Positions 19,050 through 28,361 of a stretch of 64,000 bases of DNA are shown piece by piece (the stretch's first letter is position 1; the number at the start of each line of letters is the position of its first letter). Under the pieces are notes generated by a model. The model worked only from the letters and a program-made list of their open reading frames with translations. It did no database searches and was not told where the DNA came from. The stretch lies in assembly GCA_039621445.1 (NCBI GenBank), contig CP154954.1, positions 57,647,602 to 57,711,601 of the forward strand, given 5' to 3'. The translations under genes were made by a program, and so were the position numbers. Source of the stretch: Euglena gracilis. Lineage: Eukaryota; Euglenida; Euglenophyceae; Euglenales.

Positions 19050-19837
19050 GGGGGAGCACACGGCTGGCCGACGGCTGGCCGACGGCTGGCCGACGGCGCG
19101 ACGAAAGCCGGGTCAGGTTGTCTGTCTCATATGGGCCTAATTTGGCGTGCCAGTTCCGAATTTTCAGAGGCAAATTCCTAATTTTGAGCAGGAAATTACT
19201 AATTTCATGTGTAAATTCCTAATTTTGAGTGGCAAATGCCTAATTTTGGTGCAAAAACACATTTTCAGTAGAAAATGCACAATTTTGGATGGTATGAGTG
19301 GCACATGCATATTTCGGGGTGAAAATTGCTTAATTTCAGCACCTAATGCCTAAATTTGGTGTGCAAATGCTTCATGTTGGGTGCCGAATCTTAATTTAGG
19401 ATGTTTGTTTTGGATTATCTTTCGAATTCTATACGAGGGGCTACAATTTTGAGTCACTTGAAACCATTTCACACAATATTTGAGCCTTTTTTATCCATTA
19501 TTAGGTAAATTTTGTCAGTGGGACACCAGCTAGCATTTTTTAGTCATTCGAATAATGTGTAAGCATATAACCCTTCACAATGACTATATATAGAATGATC
19601 CCCCAAAAAGGCCGAAATGGTCAAAGTTGGTCAAAAAAGTCCAAAATCTGCAAAATGACAAAAATCGACGAAAAATGACTTCAAATGGGCAGCAAAAATG
19701 CAGCCTCCACCAACGATGAACATGACCTTGAAGGTAGATTGGCGGCGAAATTGTTTTTGCATTGCAAGGCTATGGCTCAGGTCATTTTCCTGTGAGTCAC
19801 ACAGCTGGCCGACGGATGGCCGACGGCGTGCTCCCCC
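19050..19837. mobile_element. 788-bp non-autonomous TIR element with TA flanks
   Basis: The ends are GGGGGAGCAC and GTGCTCCCCC, flanked on both sides by TA (19048-19049 and 19838-19839). Next to each end are GC-rich repeats of GGCTGGCCGACG. The interior is AT-rich with repeated CCTAATTTTGAG-like phrases and no coding capacity. TA duplication is typical of Tc1/mariner-type MITEs. Confidence 0.45.
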
Positions 19838-19839
19838 TA

Positions 19840-20665
19840 AATATTAATGCGCAATTTTAATTTTTTTTGTAATTCTAAATATGGGGATCATTACGCAGTT
19901 GCGCAATAATAACAGCATATGCGTCAACGTGTGTTTTCATTGCGCATCCGCAAAGAAAACACGCTCATGTAGAATGAAGATTTAAGAGTTATATTGCACC
20001 ACGGCGCAATAGAAATACAAATTTCAAAATTCAGAATTAGCATGGCTGTTGCGTCGGAGCGGACACTGCAGCGGGCACTTGTTTGTCTCGGAAAGGCCGG
20101 GGTCTGCTGTGGGTGCAGACCAACATCACCAAGTGCGAAGTGACCACTTGGTGGGGTGGGGCAATCCTGAAGCCCGGGTGAGCGCCTTGCCCAATTGTGC
20201 TTCGAAAAATCCTAAGTCCATTCAGACAGACAGTCCATTCAGTGGCATACTTCCCCCGTGACCCCCCCGTGACCCGCACCACCCCCTAACGGATTTCAGG
20301 CTGAAATTGACAACGTCCCAAAACGGAACAAAAAAGCATTCCAGGGGGGTGTTCCCCCCGCAACCCCCCCCCCCCCGCAACCCCCCCGCAACCCCCCCGC
20401 AACCCGACCGTTCTTTCGGGTGGGAGATGCCTAATTTTGGTTAAATTATGGGGGTGTATCCCCCGCGACCCCCCCCCCGCGACCCCCCCGCGACCCACAC
20501 ATGGAGGGTTTCCGCATCCCAATAGGAGCCAAAAAAGGGCACCCAATTGGGAATTTGCACCCAAATTAGGAATCAAACTTGCCTAAAATGTGTGACAAAT
20601 TCCTAATTGGAGCTATTTTTGGACCCAAAAGTTCTAAAAATAGGTCCCATGTGACGTTGTATGAG
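19840..20665. other. No gene; GCGCAA-rich and C-run DNA
   Basis: From 19840 to 20040 there are GCGCAAT palindromes. After 20340 come arrays of CCCCCCGCAAC and CCCCCGCGAC separated by CCTAATT phrases. No supported ORF. Confidence 0.5.
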
Positions 20666-21004
20666 AGGGGGTGTTTCCCCCGCGCCCCCCCCGCGACCCC
20701 CCCCGCGACCCCCCCGCGACCCCACCCTGAGCCTGATTCGGGGTTCCAAAAAGTACAAACAAAATAGCATTAATTAGGAATTTGCCACCCAATTAGGAAT
20801 CAAAAACACGAAAAATTGGTCCCAAATTCCTAATTGGACCTATTTTCGGACCCAAATGGCACGCAAATTTCTGATTGGGATCGAAAATTAGAGGGTAGGA
20901 CAACGTCACACAAGTCACACATGACCTGCCGCGAAACCCATTTCCCCCCCGCGACCCCCCCCCGCGACCCCCCCCGCGACCCCCCCGCGACCCCAACACC
21001 CCCA
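20666..21004. repeat. Direct repeat flanking the satellite foldback, copy 1
   Basis: Segment from GGTGTTTCCCCCGCG through CACATGACCTGCCGCGAAAC to CCCCAACACCCCC. The same order recurs in the same orientation at 22992-23314. It contains several ATTAGGAATT phrases. Confidence 0.8.
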
Positions 21005-21091
21005 GAGGTCACACTTGTCACGCGTGACCCGTCAAAACTTCCACGTTCCCCCCGCGCCCCCCCCCCGCCCCCCCCCCGCGCCCCCCCCCGC

Positions 21092-22966
21092 GGGCTCCGA
21101 GCGGGAGATTGGCCATGGGACTTTTGGTGGTCGCTAGCGACCGGTCGCTAGCGACCATGGTCGCTAGCGACCGAATTCTGGCGACCGGTCGCTAGCGACC
21201 GTTGGTGGTCGGAGCGACCGGTCGCTAGCGACCACCAATAATTCGACCCCCCCCCCCCCTCAGAAGATTTTTAAGCCCCCCCCCCCCCTGTGAAGGAAAA
21301 ATTTCCCTCAGAGAAAAACATGAAATTTTATATCAAAAATTCCTTTTTCTGCTTTTAGGATCTTGCACGAAGGCGCCTTAGGACTGTTTTGTTTACGGTG
21401 CGCGTGGCATTACATGCGCGCATGGCCCTGGGTCGGTTACCCCCCGGAAGGGATTTTGTTATTGGAGGGCGGGGGGGGGGGTGCGGGGGGGGGCGGCAGC
21501 ACCCCCGGGCTAGACGACCAAGGGCGCCGAAGGCGCCTTAGGACTGTTTTGTTTACTGTGCGCGTGGCATCACATGCGCGCATGGCCCTGGGTCGGTTAC
21601 CCCCCGGAAGGGATTTTGTTATTGGAGGGCGGGGGGGGGGTGCGGGGGGGGGCGCCACCCGCCCCCGCTAGACGACCAAGGGCGCCGAAGGCGCCTTAGG
21701 ACTGTTTTGTTTACTGTGCGCGTGGCATCACATGCGCGCATGGCCCTGGGTCGGTTACCCCCCGGAAGGGATTTTGTTATTGGAGGGCGGGGGGGGGGTG
21801 CGGGGGGGGGGGGGGGCGGCAGCCCCCCCCGCTAGACGACCAAGGGCGCCGAAGGCGCCTTAGGACTGTTTTGTTTACCGTGCGCGTGGCATCACATGCG
21901 CGCATGGCCCTGGGTCCGTTACCCCCAGGAAGGGATTTTGTTATTGGAGGGCGGGGGGGTGCGGGGGGGGGGGGGGGCGGCAGCCCCCCCCCGCTAGACG
22001 ACCAAGGGCGCCGAAGGCGCCTTAGGACTGTTTTGTTTACCGTGCGCGTGGCATCACATGCGCGCCTGGCCCTGGGTCGGTTACCCTCCGGCAGGGATTT
22101 TGTTATTGGAGGGCGGGGGGGGGTGCGGGGGGGGGGGGGGCGGCAGCCCCCCCCCGCTAGACGACCAAGGGCGCCGAAGGCGCCTTAGGACTGTTTTGTT
22201 TACTGTGCGCGTGGCATCACATGCGCGCATGGCCCTGGGTCGGTTACCCCCCGGAAGGGATTTTGTTATTGGAGGGCGGGGGGGGGTGCGGGGGGGGGCG
22301 GCAGCCCCCCCCCGCTAGACGACCAAGGGCGCCGAAGGCGCGTTAGGACTGTTTTGTTTACCGTGCGCGTGGCATCACATGCGCGCATGGCCCTGGGTCG
22401 GGTACCCCCCGGAAGGGCTTTTGTTATTGGAGGGCGGGGGGGGGGCGGGTGGGGGGGGGGGGGGGCGGCAGCCCCCCCGCTAGACGACCAAGGGCGCCGA
22501 AGGCGCCTTAGGACTGTTTGTTTTTACCGTGCGCGTGGCATCACATGCGCGCATGGCCCTGGGTCGGTTACCCCCCGGAAGGGATTTTGTTATTGGAGGG
22601 CGGGGGGGGGGGGGGCGGGGGGGTGCTGGGGGGGGACGGCAGGCCCCCCCCGCACCCCCCCCACCCCCCCCCGCCAGACGACCAAAGGCGCCTTAGGACT
22701 GCGCGTGGCATTACATCCGCGCCTGGCCCTGGTAGCATCGTTTTGCAGTACAACTTGGGGGTTTTGCAATAAAATCCTATTGGGGGGGGGGGCTTAAAAA
22801 TTTTCTGAAGGGGGGGGGGGTGGTCGAAATATTGGTGGTAGCGACCGGTCGCTAGCGACCGGTCGCTAGGGACGACCAATGGTAGGTCGACGATGCCGAA
22901 CGGTCGCTAGCGACCGGTCGCTAGCGACCACCAAAAGTCCCATGGCCAATTTCCCGCAATGAGCCC
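21092..22966. mobile_element. Foldback element enclosing a satellite of about 160 bp
   Basis: The arms at 21092-21287 and 22783-22966 are inverted: TTGGCCATGGGACTTTTGGTGG on the left matches CCACCAAAAGTCCCATGGCCAA on the right. Then come nested GGTCGCTAGCGACCGGTCG palindromes, then TCAGAAGATTTTTAAGC against GCTTAAAAATTTTCTGA. Between the arms lies the satellite array 21373-22690. No transposase ORF. The architecture repeats that of 28029-33752. Confidence 0.8.
21373..22690. repeat. Satellite of about 160 bp, 8 units
   Basis: Units of 158-164 bp, each with GGCGCCTTAGGACTGTTTTG, CATCACATGCGCGCATGGCC, GGTTACCCCCCGGAAGGG and a long G run ending GCTAGACGACCAAGGGCGCC. Length differences are almost all in the G runs. 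A last partial unit sits at 22680-22735. Confidence 0.92.
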
Positions 22967-22991
22967 CCCCCGCGACTCATACACCCCCTAT

Positions 22992-23314
22992 GGGGGTGTT
23001 TCCCCCGCGACCCCCCCGCAACCCCCCCCGCGACCCCCCCGCGACCCCACCCTGAGCCCGATTCGGGCTTCCGAAAAGTACAAAAAATTCACATTAATTA
23101 GGAATTTGCCACTCAATTAGGAATCAAAAATATGAAAATTTGGTCCCAAATTCCTAATTGGACCTATTTTTGGACCCAAATGGCGCGCAAATTCCTAATT
23201 GGGTTCTAAAATTAGAAGACAAGATGACGTCACACAAGTCACACATGACCTGCCGCGAAACCCATTTCCCCCCCGCGACCCCCCCCGCGACCCCCCCGCG
23301 ACCCCAACACCCCC
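22992..23314. repeat. Direct repeat flanking the satellite foldback, copy 2
   Basis: Same orientation as 20666-21004, with scattered substitutions. The two copies bracket the foldback element almost exactly. Confidence 0.8.
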
Positions 23315-23604
23315 TATAGTTGTCGTGCACATTTTTGGCTCCAATCAGGGCAAATGGGTCAAAATTTTGGGTTGGCGATGCCCAATTTGGAACCGAAATC
23401 CTAATTTCATTTGTGGGAATGCCTAATTTTTGGTGGCATCATCCAAATTTTGCGACTTGGTGATTCCTAATTTTGACCCGGAAAAATCGGGTTTTCCCCC
23501 GCAACCCCCCCCCCCCGCAACCCCCCCGCAACCCCCCCCGCAACCCGCCTCACCCCCCAGGAAAAGGACACAAAAGGTTGATAAATTTCCATGACATCGG
23601 AATC

Positions 23605-24140
23605 CGTTTATGTCGGTCGATTTCCATTCAGGCGCCCGTTTACCACCCCCCCCCTTTATTTGAGCACACCCACGGGCCAACGGACCCCCCAAATGCTCAA
23701 ATAAGGGGGGCGTCAAATAAGGGGGGGTCAAAAATTCCTTTAGAAAAAGGGCAAAAAAAATTTTCGGCGCCTTCGGCGCATATGAAAAAAAAATTTCCCC
23801 GGACCCAAATGCTCAATTAAGGGGGGGGTCAAATAAAGGGGGGGTGGTATGTCGGTCGATTTCCATTCAGGTGCCCGTTTACATCTAACGGTTTCCATTC
23901 AGGCGCCCGTTTACGTCAGTCGATTTCCATTCAGGCGCCCGTTTACGTCAAACGGTTTCCATTCAGGTGCCCGTTTAGTCAGTCGATTTCCATTCAGGCG
24001 CCCATTTATGTCGGTCGATTTCCATTCAGGCGCCCGTTTACGTCTAACGGTTTCCATTCAGGCGCCCGTTTGCGTCAGTCGATTTCCATTCAGGCGCCCG
24101 TTTACGCCTAACGGTTTCCATTCAGGCGCCCATTAATGGG
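23605..24140. repeat. 32-bp tandem array with 64-bp dimer periodicity
   Basis: Units of 32 bp built on TTTCCATTCAGGCGCCCGTTTA. Two types alternate (CGATTTCC and CGGTTTCC), giving a dimer pattern. One unit is separated from the rest by the TIR element at 23643-23847. The ORF through it is a read-through of the repeat. Confidence 0.9.
23643..23847. mobile_element. 205-bp MITE-like TIR element with TA target duplication
   Basis: The ends CCACCCCCCCCCTTTATTTG and CAAATAAAGGGGGGGTGG are inverted and flanked by TA on both sides (23641-23642, 23848-23849). Excising the element plus one TA restores CGTTTATGTCGGTCG, a junction found elsewhere in the array. The interior has a GGCGCCTTCGGCGC palindrome. 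A related, inverted copy lies at 27346-27535. Confidence 0.8.
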
Positions 24141-24227
24141 CCGAAAACCACTTTTTTGGCCATGTTTCCGTCCAGGCGGTTCGGTCGAATGAATTTCAAG
24201 GCAGACGTCGGGCCCAAAAATAGGTTT

Positions 24228-24337
24228 TACAAAAATCGACCGACACTAACAGATTCAGCAGGGGCGCCGGGCACGAGCGAGCGAAGCGAGCCGCCCGGCG
24301 CCCCTGCTGAATCTGTCACTGTCGGTCGATTTTTGTA
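24228..24337. repeat. 110-bp near-perfect hairpin
   Basis: The arms TACAAAAATCGACCGACA and TGTCGGTCGATTTTTGTA continue inward through GATTCAGCAGGGGCGCC and its complement. They close on a loop of about 20 nt rich in GAGCGA. It could be a small foldback element or an RNA-forming hairpin. Confidence 0.75.
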
Positions 24338-24585
24338 TAGAAGCTGAGATCCACAATCAACCCAAAAAACCACCGAATATTCCCCCCCCCCCCGTCAAAT
24401 TTTAGGAATTTTGGTTGCCCAAAGGGGGATTGATCAAGGTGACACTATGGAGGTAGGGAAGGGTTGGGGGGGGGGGGTTGGGGGCTTCGCCCCTAAAGGA
24501 ATTTCAATGGAGAAACTTCACCGGTGAAGTTCACCGGTGAAGTTCACCGCCATGTATTTCCAATGAAACCGTGTATGGGGGCTCT

Positions 24586-25500
24586 GGTTTCACGCCCGAA
24601 CCGGCGTCCAGGACGCCGGTTCGGGCGGGAAATTTTCTGCCCGAACCGGCGTCCTGGACGCCGGTTCGGGCGGGAAACCGGCGTCTAGGAGACCCAAAAT
24701 AAAAATTGCCAAAAAGTGTCCAAAAGGGTTTGTAGACAGGTGGCAATCATATTTGAGCAGGTTTTGGGTGGTCTTGGGCCAAAAATTGCGGTTTTTTGAG
24801 GAAAAGTTTCCTTTTGGCCAATTTTGGAGATTTTCTGAAGTAGAATACCACACAGTATGGCAGATATCTAAGGCCATCTGCTGAAAGCTCTTGAGAAGAG
24901 CTTTCGATCGATGGGCAACATGGCAGCTGAAAAGTGCAATTTCAGATATGCAAATTGGGTCCGAAAAATGCGGAAAAATGCGATCGCTGATTTTGAGAGC
25001 GCTTTCCAATCTGGCTGAGTTCTGTGTGTACCAAAGCGAAAGGTGTTGGCGAGACCTTTCGTTTGATATGCAATATGTAACCTGAGGTGTGGGATTTGAC
25101 AAATTAGGATGTCAAATTTTGGAAGACACGATCGCTGAAAATAAGCGCTGCGTGCATTATGCTCGAATCCTGTGGCCATCTGTCGAAAGTCCTTGAGAAG
25201 AGCTTTCGATTGATGGGTAACATGGCTTCCTAAGTGTGGAATCTGCCCATTTTTGACCGGCGGCCCATTTGGGCCAAAGTCGCCCAAAACAGCCCCAAAC
25301 ATGGGTGTTTTGGGCGAAATTGGCCGTGATTCCTCGGCCGCCGGTTCGGGCGTGAAACCAGAGCCCCCAATACACGGTTTCAAAAACTGTGTCCCAAACG
25401 CCGGTTCAGGCGTGAAACCTGTGCCTAGGACGCCGGTTCGGGCTACCGCCCGAACCGGCGTCCTAGGCACAGGTTTCCCGCCCGAACCCGCGTTTGGGAC
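24586..25500. mobile_element. Foldback element, GACGCCGGTTC family, copy 1
   Basis: Clusters of self-complementary GAACCGGCGTC / GACGCCGGTTC at both ends (24590-24690 and 25335-25500). They enclose an interior with two inverted-related blocks containing GAGCTTTCGAT and GGGTAACATGGC. The copy at 39366-40300 has the same end motif and the same interior motif. Just to the left (24518-24552) is a GGTGAAGTTCACC palindrome cluster. Confidence 0.6.
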
Positions 25501-27020
25501 ACAGTTCTCGATATAGAAGACGGGGGGGGGGGGTGGGGGGGGGTCCCGCCTGAAAAACCCAAAGTTCACTGCCTGATCTCCTATATGCTCAAATGGCGCC
25601 AAAATACAGCCGGATTTGGCCAATTTTATTCCCCTTGAATGATTCTCCACCCAAAATCCATCCCGAACCGAAATGGAACAACAACCTTGCGGTCTCCATC
25701 AAATTACCGCAAATTTCCGGCAATTAGCTGCCGACGGCTCCTTTTTTATTTTAACTCTAGTTTGTGATGTTTTTTTCAATGAGAAAGAAATAATGAAATA
25801 AAATAAGAAAAAGAACGATCGGAACAGAAGCAGATGTCAAAACGACTACTGGTTTTGGAAAAAGAACAAAATTTCACCCATTGAAAAGTCATCACGAACT
25901 ATGAAAAAGGTGAAAATTCACCAGCCGAGGGCACAGTTGGCAACTTGTTTTTTTGGACACGGTTTTTTTTTGTTTTTTTTTTTAAGATTTTGACAATGTT
26001 TTTACATAAAACGGAAAAAACGCCCACGAGGTTTTGCACAAAAATTTCTTTGAATGCATATTCTCAATCATTTTTTGGCAACTTCTGGGTCATTTCTGCC
26101 AAAAAAAACCTTTTCTACCAAAATGAAAAAGTCATAAAATTGCATTTTTTTTGCAGTTTTGGATGTGTTTTACCATTTAGTTGGATTCGAAGTATGGTTT
26201 TCATAACGAGTTTTGTCAATGAAATTTCCCTTTTGTTTTTTTCAGTTTTTTTTCAGCATTTTTTTCAAAAAAAACGTTGTTTTTTTATAATAAAAAAAGC
26301 ACCGTGGCCGAGGGTACCCCCCCCCAGTGAATGGGTGTAGAAGTGGGGGGTTGGGGGGGGGGGCTGCCCCCGAGTTTTTGGAAAGAAACAAATTTTTGCA
26401 AAGTGTGTGATTTACTCACCACATTCTTTGTGCTTTTTCAATTTCTCACTTTAAGACCTCCTTTCGTTGAACTTGTTAGCTGTTTTTGCGGTTGGACGTC
26501 ACCACTGTCTCGCTGCCCTTCGGGCGGCAAAACAAGTCCAAAACCCATGGGTCGGAGGGGCGAAAATCTTTTTTTTTTCAATCTGGGGGTTGTTGTTTCC
26601 ATTGCTCGCCCTTCAGGCGGTAATAGGAAATGTGTGTTCTTTGACTTGGCTTCTAAAATGGGGGGGCTGGTACACCCCCCCCCCTATTCGGACCCCCTCG
26701 CCACGGCGTACCAACCCCCCAATTCAAAATTTTAAAAACGTGTTCAGCCCGCCAAATGCCTGCCCTGAAATTCGTGGTCATGAGCACGTTTTCCATTAGG
26801 GCATTTGTGGGAATGACACGTTTTCCATTAAGGCATCTGTGGCAGTCAAATATCGCTATCATAAAAATTCGGCGAGAGGTTGATGGCCGGGTGGTCCTCT
26901 ACCCTAGACTAGGTAGGTCTAGACTAGACTAGACTAGACTAGGTAGGTCTAGGGGGGTACTCTACAACACAAGAAACGGCCAGAGGTTGCCTTTGAGCAA
27001 TACGACAGGGAGTGTAAGAC
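25501..27020. other. No gene; homopolymer-rich DNA
   Basis: T runs and G runs with no conserved frame. A short TCTAGACTAG tandem lies at 26910-26952. CCCTCGCCACGGCG phrases near 26690 recur near 35150-35330, and a TTTTCCATTAAGGCATC phrase near 26810 recurs near 34095. Confidence 0.4.
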
Positions 27021-27024
27021 GTCA

Positions 27025-27184
27025 CGGAAGACGACACACTTTGCACAAAAAAGAGCCATACTTTGGTGGCCGCTGCAAATTGCAAAATGGCAATGAAAAT
27101 GGTATGCCAAACCGCAAGCGTCACCACTTTCCTCAACTCCAACGAGTTGGATTTTTGGGAATGGCAACACCACAAAAACCACAT
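27025..27184 (-). pseudogene. Possible zinc-finger (PHD-like) remnant
   Basis: The minus strand shows CGFCG near 27170-27184. In a shifted frame come ACGLAYHFHCHFAIC and LFCAKC down to about 27030. The Cys and His spacing recalls a PHD finger, but two frames are needed and the first half has a stop. Weak support. Confidence 0.3.
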
Positions 27185-27345
27185 TTGTCCTATTTTATTG
27201 GCAGTCGGGACACAGCACGAGGCAGAGGGGGTTGGTCGGGGGGGGGGGGATTGGCGCTTTGCAAAAGGCAACATAACTCCCATGGTCGTGGTTTTGCGGA
27301 CTGCCCGAGCGACGACATTCACGTATGTATGAATTGGCAAGCATC

Positions 27346-27535
27346 TTACCCCCCCCCTTTATTTGACCCCCCCTTGATTGAGCATTTGGGTCTAGGAAAA
27401 AAATTTTCATGCGCCGAAGGCGCCGAAATTTTTTCCCCCCTATTCCTAAAGGAATTTTAACCCCCCCTTATTTGACCCCCCCTTATTTGAGCATTTGGGG
27501 GTCCTTTGGCCCGTGGGTGTGCTCAAATAAAGGGG
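27346..27535. mobile_element. MITE-like TIR element, second copy (inverted, decayed)
   Basis: It begins CCCCCCCCTTTATTTGA after TTA and ends near GCTCAAATAAAGGGGTG. It has the internal GCGCCGAAGGCGC palindrome and GCATTTGGG phrases of the 23643 element in reverse orientation. Confidence 0.6.
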
Positions 27536-27569
27536 TGTTCCCACCCATCAAAAGCCAATTTGTTTCAAA

Positions 27570-27705
27570 ATGGCTTTTCGGCAAAACGGCAAAAAAGCCG
27601 TTTTGCCGTCTGCAAAACGGCGAAAGAGCCGTTTCGCCACTACCAAAATGGCAAAAAAGCCGTTTCGCCACCGGCAAAACGGCGAAAAAGCCATTTTGCC
27701 AGCCA
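27570..27705. repeat. Inverted repeats of AAAACGGC / GCCGTTTT
   Basis: Six or so alternating copies of GGCAAAACGGC and its complement form overlapping hairpins. No coding signal. Confidence 0.6.
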
Positions 27706-28361
27706 AATGTGAGAAAAATGGCAAAAAAAGCCGAAATGCCGAAATGCCAAAATTAAACACATGCGGGTGGGAACAGGCCACCTCTACCTCTACTATCCCT
27801 CTATGTTAGTCAAACTTTCAAGGAAAATGGCTTATCAAAGAAAATTTCTGCCGAATGAAGGAAATTTTATGGGAAAAAATCAGAAATTGGCCATTCTTGT
27901 CACAAATCTCTTATGGCAATTTCCGAAACCACCCATCCGGATATTCTTTCTCATTCCTAACCCAAATAAGATGTGTTGAGATCCTAATTTGCCAAATTTG
28001 AAGCATTTGGAGCCTTTTGTGGCTCCCGGATCTGGCCTGGGGGGGGGGGGGGTGTGGGCCGACCCTAGGGTCGGCCCACGGTCGCCAAAGGTCGCCAAAG
28101 GTCGCTATGGTCGACCCCCCCCCGAGGCTGTGGAGTGGGTGGCGACCCTAGAAACCCTTTGTGGGCCGACCCTAGGGTCGACTTAGGGTCGGCCCCCCCC
28201 CCGACCTCCCCCCCCCCTACAACCCTAGGGTCTACTTAGGGTCGGCCCACCCCACGACCTCCCCCCCCCCTGCCACCTCAGGGTCGACTTAGGGTCAGCC
28301 CACCCCACGACCTCCCCCCCCCCTCCAAAGAAAAAAAATGAAATTTTCGGACCGTTTTTAG

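Noticed and set aside
23848-24140. CRISPR-like regular spacing
   Set aside because: Units are contiguous 32-bp tandem copies without unique spacers, and the genome is eukaryotic.
25945-26340. 131-codon ORF rich in Phe and Lys
   Set aside because: Product of T and A runs; no domain and no start context.
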